From assembly GCF_026017845.1 (NCBI RefSeq), contig NZ_CP100416.1, positions 7,908,430 to 7,972,429 of the forward strand: a DNA stretch of 64,000 bases, in the 5' to 3' direction. The notes under the pieces were generated by a model. It saw only the letters and a list, made by a program, of their open reading frames with translations, made no database searches and was not told where the DNA came from. Below, one piece after another: positions 8,652 to 17,760 of the stretch. Position numbers and translations under genes: made by a program. Each line of letters starts with the position of its first letter. Position 1 is the stretch's first letter. The stretch comes from Amycolatopsis mediterranei (GTDB taxonomy: Bacteria; Actinomycetota; Actinomycetes; Mycobacteriales; Pseudonocardiaceae).

Positions 8652-8731
8652 TCCATCCATGCCCCCACCGCCGCCCTCAACGGACAGCGGAGCTGCGACT
8701 GGATCGCTCGACCAGATCAGGAGCCTGGCCC

Positions 8732-9535
8732 GTGCCTTTCGACTCGACCGGCAAGATCTCGTTCGACCACATCTACACCGCACCCGACCCGCGGCCGTTC
8801 TTCGGCACGCTCAAGCGGGTCGGTTACGGCATCCCCCAGCTGGCGAAGCCGTACTTCGCGCAGTTGGTCGCCGCGCACCCCGCCGAGCGCCCCACCGTGC
8901 TCGACATCGGCTGCTCGTACGGCGTCAACGCGGCCCTGCAGCGCTGCGAAGCGACGATGGACGACCTCTACGCCCACTACACCGACCCGGCCGTGCGCGC
9001 GCTGGACCACGCGGCGCTGGTCGAAGCGGACCGCAAGCGCATCCGCACCGGCAACCCGCGGTTCTACGGGCTCGACAGCTCGGCTCCGGCCCTCGAGTAC
9101 GCGCTTTCCGCCGGCTTCCTCGACGAAGCGATCCACGCGGACCTCGAACGCGACGACCCCGACAGCACCCAGCAGAAGCTCCTGGACGACGTCGACCTCG
9201 TCATCTCCACCGGCTGCGTCGGGTACGTCACCGAGAAGACCCTCGCCCGGGTCGCCCGCGGCGCGCGCCCGTGGATGGCCCACTTCGTGCTGCGGATGTT
9301 CTCCTACGAGCCGATCGCCGAGAGCCTCGCCGAACTGGGGTACGAGACCGCGGGCGTCGGCGGGGTCTTCCGGCAGCGGCAGTTCGCCTCCGCCGAAGAG
9401 CAGACGCAGATCCTGGACACGCTGAGCGCGGCCGGGGTCGACCCCACCGGGCTGGAGTCCGGCGGGTGGCTCTACGCGCAGCTGTATGTTTCCCGTCCAT
9501 CAGGCTTGCCCGAACTCGATTTCCCCGAACTGTGA
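8732..9535 (+). CDS. Class I SAM-dependent methyltransferase-like protein
   Basis: 267 residues with a SAM-binding motif I at VLDIGCSYGVNAAL (about residue 55) and further Rossmann-type segments (FYGLDSS, DLVISTGCVGYV). The N-terminal FDHIYTAPDPRPFFGTLKRVGYGIP segment is distinctive and not one I can tie to a studied enzyme. The GTG at 8732 is chosen because AGGAG lies 8 bases upstream and homology-like sequence begins there. It lies 80 bases after the oxygenase and about 70 bases before the acyltransferase, on the same strand, so a role in modifying the same metabolite is inferred. Confidence 0.75.
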   Translation: MPFDSTGKISFDHIYTAPDPRPFFGTLKRVGYGIPQLAKPYFAQLVAAHPAERPTVLDIGCSYGVNAALQRCEATMDDLYAHYTDPAVRALDHAALVEADRKRIRTGNPRFYGLDSSAPALEYALSAGFLDEAIHADLERDDPDSTQQKLLDDVDLVISTGCVGYVTEKTLARVARGARPWMAHFVLRMFSYEPIAESLAELGYETAGVGGVFRQRQFASAEEQTQILDTLSAAGVDPTGLESGGWLYAQLYVSRPSGLPELDFPEL

Positions 9536-9536
9536 C

Positions 9537-9591
9537 ATTCGGGGCTTCGCCCCGAGCCGGGGGCTCCGCCACCCGGACCCCCGAACCCCAC
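9537..9591. repeat. GC-rich imperfect inverted repeat
   Basis: The stretch from ACATTCGGGG to CCCCCGAAC contains an inner GGGGCTTCGCCCC hairpin and GGGGGCTCCGCCACCC, and its ends (TTCGGGG and CCCCGAA) pair. This type of dispersed GC-rich hairpin repeat is common between actinomycete genes. It may weaken read-through into the acyltransferase gene. Confidence 0.55.
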
Positions 9592-9605
9592 CCAGAAGGA
9601 TGACC

Positions 9606-11336
9606 GTGAGCAGTCCGGAATGGTCCACCCGCACCTTCGGCAACGAGGACCGGCTCCCCCGCGTCCCCGTCCCCACCCTGGAAGACAGCGGCCGCCGCTT
9701 CCTCGAGTGGTGCGCTCCGCTGCTGACGCCGGAGGAACTGGCGGAGACCGAAGCGGCCGTCGCGGAGTTCCTGGCGGGTCCCGGGCCGGAACTGCAGGCC
9801 CGGCTCGAGGAGTACGACCGCTCGCCGGGTGTGCGCAGCTGGCTCGACACGTTCTGGCCGTACCGCTACCTCGGCCGCCGCGACCGCATCGCGCTCAACG
9901 CCAACTTCTTCTTCCTGTTCCAGGATTCCCCGCTCGGCCAGGTCGAGCGCGCGGCCGAGCTCACCGCGTCCGCCGTGGACTACAAGCTGAAGCTCGACGG
10001 CGAACGGGTGCCGCCGGTGCTCCTGCGCGGCACGCCGCAGTCGATGGTGCAGCACAAGTACCTCTTCTCGGCGACGCGGATCCCGGGCGAGCTGCTCGAC
10101 ACCGCGCGCACGCGGTTCCCGTCGCCCGAGCGGCACATCGTCGTGTTCTCGAAGGGCACGCCGTTCCGGATGGACGTCCTCGCCGAAGACGGCCGCCCCT
10201 GCTCGCCGGCGCAGCTGGCCGACGGGCTGCGCGCGATCCTCAAGGACGACCACGGCACCGACGTCCCGGCCGGGCCCCTCACGACGAAGGCACGCGCGGA
10301 GTGGGCCGCTTCGCGGGCCGCGCTCATCGACGCGGGCAACGCCGCCGCGTTGGAAACCATCGAGACCGCGTTGTTCTGCCTGTGCCTGGACGACTTCACG
10401 CCGTCGGACGCCCTCGAAGCGGGCGACCGGCTCCTGTACGGCGACAACCGCTGGTACGACAAGGCCGTGTCGCTGATCGTGTTCGAGGACGGCACCGCGG
10501 GGATCAACGTCGAGCACTGCGAGCTCGACGGCACGACGATCCTCGGCTTCACCGACGCGCTGTTGAGCGGTGCGCGGGAGGAGCGCGAGCCGGCGGACGG
10601 CGTCCCCGGCTACGAGATCCTCGAGTTCACGCTGACCGATGCCCTCCGCGAAGACGCGCGCGCCGCCCGAGAAGCCTTCAAGGCCTACGCGGACGCGACG
10701 GCGACGGCGACCGTGTCGTTCGACTTCGGGGCGAACCGGGCGAAGGAGCTGGGGATGTCCCCGGACGCCTTCGCGCAGATGGCGTACCAGCTGGCCCACC
10801 GCCGCGCGAAGGGCCTGACCGGCGCGACGTACGAGTCGATCGCGACCCGGCAGTTCCAGAACGGCCGGACCGAGGCCATGCGGGTCGTGACACCGGAAGT
10901 CGTGCGCTTCGCCGACGTCCTGACCTCCGAGGCCTCCGCGGACGAAAAGCGCGAAGCGTTCCGGGCCGCGGCGGCGAAGCACGTCGCCCGCGCGAAGGAG
11001 TGCCAGGCCGGGGACGCACCGGAGCAGCACCTGTGGGAGCTGCAGCTGATCGCGAAACGCCACGGGGAAGCCACGGACCTGCCGCTGTATTCCTCGCCGG
11101 GCTGGCTGAAGATGCGCGACGACTACCTGAGCACCAGCTCGGCGCCGTCGGTCAACATCCAGTACTTCGGCTTCGGCTCGACGAGCCCGCAGTGCATCGG
11201 CATCGCCTACGTGCTGCTGCCGGACCGCTGGAACATCTACCTGAGCACGCCGAAGCACGTCTCGGCGGAGATGGACCGCTTCGCCGGTGAACTCGCGAAG
11301 GCGGTCGCCGAGTTGCAGGAGCTACTGGCCGAGTAG
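9606..11336 (+). CDS. Choline/carnitine O-acyltransferase family protein
   Basis: 576 residues of the carnitine acyltransferase family, which moves acyl groups between CoA and the hydroxyl of a betaine-type acceptor. Family marks include MVQHKYLFSATRIPG, GDNRWYDKAVSLIVFEDG, the catalytic His in INVEHCELDGTT, and the late YFGFGSTSPQCIGIAY substrate segment. The GTG at 9606 follows GAAGGA by 5 bases; an ATG at 9600 overlaps that site. Such enzymes are uncommon in bacteria, and pairing with an oxygenase and a methyltransferase suggests a dedicated acceptor made by the upstream enzymes rather than carnitine itself. Its end overlaps the convergent esterase gene by 15 bases. Confidence 0.88.
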   Translation: MSSPEWSTRTFGNEDRLPRVPVPTLEDSGRRFLEWCAPLLTPEELAETEAAVAEFLAGPGPELQARLEEYDRSPGVRSWLDTFWPYRYLGRRDRIALNANFFFLFQDSPLGQVERAAELTASAVDYKLKLDGERVPPVLLRGTPQSMVQHKYLFSATRIPGELLDTARTRFPSPERHIVVFSKGTPFRMDVLAEDGRPCSPAQLADGLRAILKDDHGTDVPAGPLTTKARAEWAASRAALIDAGNAAALETIETALFCLCLDDFTPSDALEAGDRLLYGDNRWYDKAVSLIVFEDGTAGINVEHCELDGTTILGFTDALLSGAREEREPADGVPGYEILEFTLTDALREDARAAREAFKAYADATATATVSFDFGANRAKELGMSPDAFAQMAYQLAHRRAKGLTGATYESIATRQFQNGRTEAMRVVTPEVVRFADVLTSEASADEKREAFRAAAAKHVARAKECQAGDAPEQHLWELQLIAKRHGEATDLPLYSSPGWLKMRDDYLSTSSAPSVNIQYFGFGSTSPQCIGIAYVLLPDRWNIYLSTPKHVSAEMDRFAGELAKAVAELQELLAE

Positions 11337-12245
11337 GCGGCGCAACCAGGTCAGCCGGGCGGCGCGCGCCGCCTGGCTGATCTTCGCTTCCGGCGCCAGT
11401 GAATCGAAGCCGTGGAAACCACCCGGCCACACGTGCAGCTCGGCGTCCCCGCCCGCCTGCCAGATCCGGTGCGCGTAGGTGATGACCTCGTCGCGGAACG
11501 TCTCGACCGCGCCCACGTCCAGGAACGTCGGCGGCAGACCGGAAAGGTCCTCGGCGCGGGCCGGGGCCGCGTAGGCCGGGACTTCACCGCTGCCCCGGCG
11601 GTCTCCCAGGTACGCCGTCCAGCCGACGGTGTTCGCCGTCCGGTCCCACAGGCCACGGCCGTCGAGTTCGACGGCCGAGGGCGTGTTGTTGCGGTCGTCG
11701 AGCATCGGGCAGGCGAGCAGCTGGCCGGCCAGGGCGGGGCCGCGGCGGTCGCGGACCAGCAGCGTCAACGCCGCGGCCAGGCCGCCACCGGCGCTGACGC
11801 CGCCGAGCACGATCGGGCCGGCGCAGTGCTCGGCGGTCCACAAGAGACCGGCGTGGCAGTCCTCGAGCGCCGCCGGGTACGGGTGCTCGGGCGCGAGCCG
11901 GTAGCCCGGCGAAACGACGGTCAGGTTCGCTTCGCCCGACCAAGCCAGCGCGTTCCGGGCGTCCTGGCCGAGGTGGCTGCCGGCGATCAGGCCACCACCG
12001 TGGACGTAGTACAGGACGCCGGCGCTTTCGGCCGGGCGCAGGACGAGCAAGGGGACCTCGCCCGCGTGCTCCTCGGAAACCCGGTACGCCGGGTACGCGG
12101 CGGCCAGCTCTTCGAGGGTCCAGTTGTCCGCGGCGTCGAGCTCCCGGCGTCCCGGGATTTCGTCCAGGCGCGAGAGCGACGGGCGAAGCGCGCGCAACGC
12201 CTCGATGACCGGCGCCAGTTCGGGGTCGAACGGCGGCGGGGTCAC
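11322..12245 (-). CDS. Alpha/beta hydrolase, HSL/acetyl-esterase type
   Basis: 307-residue esterase of the hormone-sensitive lipase group. The oxyanion motif HGGG is in YYVHGGGLIAG (about residue 85), the nucleophile elbow is GVSAGGGLA, the acid lies in FLDVGAVETFRDE and the His in WPGGFHGFD, so the catalytic set is complete. The GTG start overlaps the stop of the upstream methyltransferase gene (GTGA), which fixes the start and shows translational coupling. It probably hydrolyses a short-chain ester; the substrate is unknown. Confidence 0.85.
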   Translation of the reverse strand: MTPPPFDPELAPVIEALRALRPSLSRLDEIPGRRELDAADNWTLEELAAAYPAYRVSEEHAGEVPLLVLRPAESAGVLYYVHGGGLIAGSHLGQDARNALAWSGEANLTVVSPGYRLAPEHPYPAALEDCHAGLLWTAEHCAGPIVLGGVSAGGGLAAALTLLVRDRRGPALAGQLLACPMLDDRNNTPSAVELDGRGLWDRTANTVGWTAYLGDRRGSGEVPAYAAPARAEDLSGLPPTFLDVGAVETFRDEVITYAHRIWQAGGDAELHVWPGGFHGFDSLAPEAKISQAARAARLTWLRRLLGQ

Positions 12246-13024
12246 GCCGTGGGGTCCGAGACGACGAGGACGAGCGAGCCCTCGAACGTCGGCTGCTCGC
12301 GGAGCTTGCCGTAGCGGCGTTCCCACGTGCCGTCGTCGAGGTCGTGCTGCAGTTCCGCGGCGAAGCGGTGGTGCACGCGGTCGTCGACGAAGCTCCACGC
12401 CGAGCACGAGAGCCGCGCGCCCGGGTCGAGGAGGCGTTCGGGACGGGCGTAGTAGGCCTCGTTGAAGCCGTCGGTGCAGTCGATCGGGATCGGCACGCCG
12501 ACCACCGACGTGTGGCCGCCGAGACCGTCGGCGATGTCGTCGACCGACGGGTAGCGCCGGGCCTCGGTCTCGATCACTTCGGGGGCGTAGTCGAGCAGCC
12601 AGAAGCGGCGCAGCAGGTCCGGGTCGCAGGTCAGGACGGCGACCGGGCCGCGCGTGACACGGCGCATCTCCTTCAGGCCGGCCCACCGGTCGCTCCACTG
12701 GTGCACGCTGAACGTGCTCATCGCGCCCTCGAACGCCCGGTCCGGGAACGGCAGCTTCTCGGCGACGGCGTCGACCGCCGGCGGCAGGCCCGCCGGACGC
12801 TGCGCACGCATCGAGGCCGACGGCTCGACCGCGGTCACTTCCCGGTCTTCCGGTTCGTACGCGCCGGCGCCCGCACCGACGTTCAGCACGGTCCGCGCAT
12901 CACCCAGCGCGTCGACGATGTACTGGCCGATCCGGGGATCCGGCTTGCGGTAGTCGGTGTAGACCCCGCCGATGGCGCCGTAGTCGGCGTCCCCGGCGCT
13001 CCCGTCCGCACGTCGCTGGCTCAT
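12242..13024 (-). CDS. Class I SAM-dependent methyltransferase
   Basis: 260 residues, UbiE/Methyltransf_11-like. Motif I is VLNVGAGAGAYEP (about residue 48), followed by VTAVEPSASM for the SAM ribose contact, and the KLPFPDRAFEGAMSTFSVHQW segment typical of this group. The ATG at 13024 is used; a TTG two codons upstream is possible. A TAGTTT box lies 6 bases before the ATG on the minus strand, suggesting a leaderless start. It is first in a two-gene operon with the esterase. The target is unknown. Confidence 0.82.
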   Translation of the reverse strand: MSQRRADGSAGDADYGAIGGVYTDYRKPDPRIGQYIVDALGDARTVLNVGAGAGAYEPEDREVTAVEPSASMRAQRPAGLPPAVDAVAEKLPFPDRAFEGAMSTFSVHQWSDRWAGLKEMRRVTRGPVAVLTCDPDLLRRFWLLDYAPEVIETEARRYPSVDDIADGLGGHTSVVGVPIPIDCTDGFNEAYYARPERLLDPGARLSCSAWSFVDDRVHHRFAAELQHDLDDGTWERRYGKLREQPTFEGSLVLVVSDPTA

Positions 13025-13120
13025 CTCCAAAAACTAGCAGCGGAACGCGGCTGCCCGGTCGTTGCTCCGCGGGGTGTAAGCGAGCGTCGGACATCCGGCG
13101 CAGCCGTCAATTCCTGTCGC

Positions 13121-13175
13121 AAACTTGCGTAAGTTCGTTCAACTATTGCGATTTCTTGTCCGGGATTCGTATGAT
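13121..13175 (+). promoter_or_regulatory. Promoter and candidate operator upstream of the GH87 pair
   Basis: TTGCGA (13146-13151), 18-bp spacer, TATGAT (13170-13175). Just upstream is AACTTGCGTAAGTT, a palindrome with 5-bp arms and a 4-base centre, containing CGTAAGTT at 13128-13135. The same CGTAAGTT word and a TATTGCG -35 region occur before the sugar ABC operon (22092-22124), hinting at shared control. Confidence 0.6.
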
Positions 13176-13213
13176 CCCGGTCACAGAGGTCCCCCCCTGC
13201 TGCGGAAAGGCCA

Positions 13214-15460
13214 GTGCCGCCCATGACTCCCAGCTCTGTGTTCAACGCGCCCGAATTCCGGTTCGGCGCCCTTGCCGCGGCGGTGATCGCCGCGGCCGGG
13301 CTCACCATCGCCGCCGTCCCCGCGGGAAGCGCCGCTCTCGCCGCCGGCCGCGGCGCGACCGTGCCCTTCCTGGAACAGGAAGCGGAAACCGCCGCCACGA
13401 ACGGTCAGGTCATCGGCCCGAACCGGGCGGCGGGCACGCTCGCCGGCGAAGCCTCCGGCCGGAAGGCGGTGACGCTGTCCGGCCCGGGCCAGTACGTCGA
13501 GTTCACGCTCACCGCACCGGCGAACTCGATCGACTTCCGCTACAGCGTCCCGGACTCCGCGAGCGGGACGATCTCGCTCTACGTCGGCGGTGCCCACAAC
13601 CGGGACATCCCGCTGACGTCGAAGTGGGCCTGGTACTACGGCTCGTACCCGTTCACCAACAACCCTGGTGACGGGCACGCGCACCACTTCTACGACGAGA
13701 CCCGCGCGCTGCTCGGCACGTCGTACCCGGCCGGGACGAAGATCAAGCTGCAGGCCGACGCGGGCGACGTCACGCCGGTCACCATCGACCTCGCCGACTT
13801 CGAGCAGGTCGGCGCGGCCGCGACCCGGCCGGCGAACTCGGTGTCCGTCACCGATTACGGCGCCACCGCGGGCGACACGAGCGACGACGCCGGCGCGTTC
13901 GACTCCGCCGTCGCCGCGGCCCGCAGTCAGGGCAACGAGGTCTGGATTCCCGCCGGCACCTTCACCCTCGGGCACCACATCACGGTCGACCAGGTGACCA
14001 TCCGCGGTGCCGGGCCCTGGTACTCGGTGCTGACCGGGCCGCGCGCCGGGATCTTCGGCAAGGGCGAACCGGAGAGCTGCGGAACGCCGACGTACCCCGG
14101 AAATCCCGCCGTGCCCGGGGTCAGCAGCGCGGTGAAGCTCTACGACTTCGCGATCATCGGCCAGGTCGACGCCCGGGTCGACTGCGACCAGTCGAACGCG
14201 ATCGGCGGCGCCTTGGGCGGTGGCTCGGTCGTGCAGAACCTGTGGCTGCAGCACACGAAGGTCGGGCTGTGGCTCGACGGGCCGTTCGACGGGCTCACCG
14301 TGGCCGGCAACCGGATCCTCGACCAGACCGCCGACGGGCTGAACCTGCACCAGGGCATCAGCAACGTCACCGTGACGAACAACTTCCTGCGCAACACCGG
14401 CGACGACGGCCTGGCGATGTGGTCCGAGCACGCTGCCGACCACCACAACACGTTCTCCTTCAACACCGTGCTGCTGCCGATCCTCGCCAACAACATCGCG
14501 GTCTACGGCGGGCACGACAACACCGTGTCCGACAACGTCGTCGCCGACAACCAGGACCAGGGCGGCGGCCTGCACATCGCGAACCGGTTCAGCGCGGTGC
14601 CGCTGTCGGGCACCACGACCGTCGCGCGCAACACCGCGATCCGCACCGGCGTGCTCGACTCGAACTGGCAGTTCGGCGTCGGTGCCCTGTGGTTCGACGG
14701 CCGCGACTCGGCCCTCACCGGCCGGATCGACGTCACCGACAACGACCTGCTGGACAACAGCTACGAGGCGATCCAGTTCATCGACAGCGCCACCACGGAC
14801 GTGCACTTCACCAACGTCCGGATCTCCGGCGCCGGTACGTTCGCCTGGCAGATCCAGGCCAAGCCGACCGGCTCGGTGAAGAACGTCGTCGCGACCGGCG
14901 TCGGCCGCGCGGGTGTCTACAACTGCATGGGACCGGACGCGATGAGCGGCCTGGCCGACCAGGGCGGCAACTCGGGCTGGAGCACGACGTACTGCGGCTC
15001 GTGGCCGACCCCCGTCTACGGCGCCGACAACGGCGGCACGACGACTCCGCCCACCACCACGCCGACCCAGCCGTCGGGGAACCTCGCGCTGCACAAGAGC
15101 GTCAGCGCGTCGGGTTCGCAGGGTGGCTTCCCGCCGGGCAACGCGGTCGACGGCGACGCGAACTCCTACTGGGAGAGCACGAACAACGCGTTCCCGCAGT
15201 CGCTGACCGTCGACTTCGGCAGCACGGTCAGCGTGTCGCGGCTCGTCCTCAAGCTGCCGCCTTCGTGGGGCTCGCGCACGCAGACGCTGTCGGTCGACGG
15301 CGTCAAGGCGGCGGCGACGTACACGTTCGATCCGGCTGGCGGGAACGCGGCGACGGTGACCTTCCCGGCGGCGTCGGTGCGCACCCTGCGGCTGACCTTC
15401 ACCGGCAACACCGGCTGGCCCGCTGGTCAGCTGTCCGAGCTCGAAGCCTATTCCTCCTGA
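13214..15460 (+). CDS. Secreted alpha-1,3-glucanase / mycodextranase, GH87 (first copy)
   Basis: 748 residues. A hydrophobic signal region (about 15-45) is followed by a CBM6-like domain (EQEAETAATNGQVIG to TIDLADFEQVG, about 52-205), the parallel beta-helix catalytic domain typical of GH87 (about 215-610), a Thr/Pro linker and a C-terminal discoidin-like domain (about 630-748). The GH87 acid cluster is visible at TADGLNLHQG and NTGDDGLAMW, and IANRFSAVPLSGTTTV and NWQFGVGALWF also follow the family. The enzyme would cut alpha-1,3 links in mutan, fungal wall glucan or nigeran outside the cell. The start is uncertain: GTG at 13214 is close to GGAAAGG, while ATG at 13223 is the alternative. Confidence 0.88.
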   Translation: MPPMTPSSVFNAPEFRFGALAAAVIAAAGLTIAAVPAGSAALAAGRGATVPFLEQEAETAATNGQVIGPNRAAGTLAGEASGRKAVTLSGPGQYVEFTLTAPANSIDFRYSVPDSASGTISLYVGGAHNRDIPLTSKWAWYYGSYPFTNNPGDGHAHHFYDETRALLGTSYPAGTKIKLQADAGDVTPVTIDLADFEQVGAAATRPANSVSVTDYGATAGDTSDDAGAFDSAVAAARSQGNEVWIPAGTFTLGHHITVDQVTIRGAGPWYSVLTGPRAGIFGKGEPESCGTPTYPGNPAVPGVSSAVKLYDFAIIGQVDARVDCDQSNAIGGALGGGSVVQNLWLQHTKVGLWLDGPFDGLTVAGNRILDQTADGLNLHQGISNVTVTNNFLRNTGDDGLAMWSEHAADHHNTFSFNTVLLPILANNIAVYGGHDNTVSDNVVADNQDQGGGLHIANRFSAVPLSGTTTVARNTAIRTGVLDSNWQFGVGALWFDGRDSALTGRIDVTDNDLLDNSYEAIQFIDSATTDVHFTNVRISGAGTFAWQIQAKPTGSVKNVVATGVGRAGVYNCMGPDAMSGLADQGGNSGWSTTYCGSWPTPVYGADNGGTTTPPTTTPTQPSGNLALHKSVSASGSQGGFPPGNAVDGDANSYWESTNNAFPQSLTVDFGSTVSVSRLVLKLPPSWGSRTQTLSVDGVKAAATYTFDPAGGNAATVTFPAASVRTLRLTFTGNTGWPAGQLSELEAYSS

Positions 15461-15477
15461 CCAGAAAGGTGATGACG

Positions 15478-17658
15478 ATGTCCCGCATCCCGGCTCTACT
15501 CGCCGTCGCGCTCGCCGCGTCCGGTCTGACCGTGCTGGCCGGCGGCGCGCCCGCCGCGGCCGCGACCTGCCCAACGACGGCGTCCGGCGGCGCGAGCGTG
15601 CCCTTCCGGACGGTCGAAGCCGAGTGCTCGGCGACGAACGGCTCGGCCGTCGGCCCCGACTACACGCAGGCTTCGATCGCCTCGGAAGCATCCGGACGGC
15701 AGGCCGTGCGCATCACGACCGGCCAGTACGTCGAGTTCACGCTGCCCGCGGCGGCGAACTCGATCAACGTCCACTACAACCTGCCGGACGGCTCGGCCGG
15801 TCGGCTTTCGGTGTACGTCAACGGGACCAAGCTCGGTACCGGGCTTTCGGTGACGTCTCGCTATTCCTATGTGGACACCGGCTGGATTCCCGGCGCCAAG
15901 ACGCACCACTTCTTCGACGACGTCCGGCTGTTGTTCGGCCAGAACGCTTCGGCTGGCGCGAAGGTCCGCGTGGCCGCGGACTCCGGTGACGTCGGCCAGG
16001 CGACCATCGACCTCGCCGACTTCGAGCAGGTCGGTGGCGCGGGTTCGCAACCGGCCAACTCCCTTTCGGTGACCGACTACGGCGCCACCGCGAACGACTC
16101 CTCGGACGACTCGCAGGCGTTCCGCAGCGGCCTGGCCGCGGCCCGTGCGCAAGGCCGGGAACTGTGGGTGCCGCAAGGGCGGTTCGAAATCGGGTCGGCG
16201 CTGCAGATCGACCAGACGACCGTCCGCGGTGCGGGCCCGTGGTACACCGTGCTGCACGGCAACAACATCTTCAACAACGGCAGCGCGTCCGGGAACATCA
16301 AGCTGTACGACTTCGCCGTCTTCGGTGACGTGACCGAGCGCAACGACGGCAGCCCGGACAACGCGTTCCACGGCGTCCTCGGCACCGGCTCGGTCGTGTC
16401 GGGCCTCTGGATCCAGGACACCAAGTGCGGGCTGTGGCTGATGAACGGCGCGTCCTCGAACCTCACCATCGAGAACAACCGCATCCTCGACACCCAGGCC
16501 GACGGCGTGAACTTCGACGGCGCCGTCACGAACTCGACGCTGCGCAACAACTACCTGCGCAACAACGGCGACGACGGGCTCGCGCTGTGGTCCAACGGCC
16601 AGGCGGACTCCGGCAACACCATCGCGAACAACACCGTCGTGCAGCCGAACCTGGCCAACGGCATCGCGCTGTACGGCGGGGCGAACAACACGGTGAGCGG
16701 CAACCTCGTCCAGGACACCAACGCCCTCGGCGGCGGCTACCTGGTGGCGAACCGGTTCAATTCAGTGCCGCTGGCCGGCACGGTGACGCTCTCGAACAAC
16801 ACCGCGCTGCGGGCCGGGGCACTCGACCCGAACTGGCAGTTCGGCGTCGGCGCGCTGTGGTTCGACGCGCGCGACCAGGCCATCACCGGCGTGACCATCC
16901 GTGTCACCGGGTTCACCGCGATCCAGAGCCCGTACGAGGCCATCCAGTTCATCGACGGCAACGGCGCGGGCAAGCCGATCCAGGGCATCACCATCGACGG
17001 CGTTTCGGTGCAGGGCGTCGGCACGTTCGTGGCGCAGTCGCAGACGCAGGGGACGGTGTCGATCAGCAACCTGACCGCGTCCGGCGTCGGCGTCACCGGG
17101 ACGTACAACTGCCCCTACCCGACGTCCATCCCGCGGATGACGTTCACCGGCTCCGGCAACAACGGCTGGACCGGCACCTGGGGCGACTGCTCGACCTGGC
17201 CCGCGCCGAACTCGGGCCCGCCGCAGCCACCGCAGCCCGGCACCAACCTCGCCCGGGGCAAGGCGATCACCGCGTCGGGTTCGCAGGGCGGCTTCCCGCC
17301 GTCGAACGCGAACGACGGCGACGCGAACTCGTACTGGGAGAGCGCGAACAACGCCTTCCCGCAGACGCTGACGGTGGACCTGGGCGCGGCGGCGTCGATC
17401 AACAAGGTGACGCTGAAACTGCCGCCGTCCTCGGCCTGGGGTGCGCGCACCCAGACGGTGACGATCTCCGGCAGCACCGACGGCGGTTCGTACACGACGC
17501 TGGTCGGCTCGCGCGGCTACACGTTCGACCCGGCGTCCGGCAACACGGCGTCGGCGTCCTTCGCGGCGACGTCCCAGCGATTCGTGCGGCTGACGTTCAC
17601 CGGCAACACCGGCTGGCCCGCCGGCCAGGCGTCCGAATTCGAGGTGGCCGCGGCCTAG
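15478..17658 (+). CDS. Secreted alpha-1,3-glucanase / mycodextranase, GH87 (second copy)
   Basis: 726 residues with the same order as the preceding gene: signal peptide ending near APAAAAT, CBM6-like domain, GH87 beta-helix and C-terminal discoidin-like domain. The catalytic acids are kept (QADGVNFDG and NNGDDGLALW), as is NWQFGVGALWF. It lacks one insertion present in the first copy around the GEPESCGTPTYPG loop, and its C-terminal domain is about 10 residues longer. The ATG at 15478 sits 8 bases after AGAAAGG; an ATG at 15472 is too close. Tandem copies suggest a duplication with divergence toward different linkages or product lengths. Confidence 0.88.
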   Translation: MSRIPALLAVALAASGLTVLAGGAPAAAATCPTTASGGASVPFRTVEAECSATNGSAVGPDYTQASIASEASGRQAVRITTGQYVEFTLPAAANSINVHYNLPDGSAGRLSVYVNGTKLGTGLSVTSRYSYVDTGWIPGAKTHHFFDDVRLLFGQNASAGAKVRVAADSGDVGQATIDLADFEQVGGAGSQPANSLSVTDYGATANDSSDDSQAFRSGLAAARAQGRELWVPQGRFEIGSALQIDQTTVRGAGPWYTVLHGNNIFNNGSASGNIKLYDFAVFGDVTERNDGSPDNAFHGVLGTGSVVSGLWIQDTKCGLWLMNGASSNLTIENNRILDTQADGVNFDGAVTNSTLRNNYLRNNGDDGLALWSNGQADSGNTIANNTVVQPNLANGIALYGGANNTVSGNLVQDTNALGGGYLVANRFNSVPLAGTVTLSNNTALRAGALDPNWQFGVGALWFDARDQAITGVTIRVTGFTAIQSPYEAIQFIDGNGAGKPIQGITIDGVSVQGVGTFVAQSQTQGTVSISNLTASGVGVTGTYNCPYPTSIPRMTFTGSGNNGWTGTWGDCSTWPAPNSGPPQPPQPGTNLARGKAITASGSQGGFPPSNANDGDANSYWESANNAFPQTLTVDLGAAASINKVTLKLPPSSAWGARTQTVTISGSTDGGSYTTLVGSRGYTFDPASGNTASASFAATSQRFVRLTFTGNTGWPAGQASEFEVAAA

Positions 17659-17760
17659 TGTGACGAAACCGCACGGCGGCTCGACGGTTCCGCACGGGAA
17701 CCGCCGGGCCGCCGTGCCCTGCATTACGCTCGCCCGGGAAATCATCCCGGGGAGGACGAA

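Noticed and set aside
9228..11258. 676-residue minus-strand open frame opposite the acyltransferase gene
   Set aside because: No homology, shadow-type composition; the opposite strand has family motifs throughout.
13181..15691. 836-residue minus-strand open frame opposite the first GH87 gene
   Set aside because: Composition is that of shadow sequence and the plus-strand gene has clear domains and motifs.
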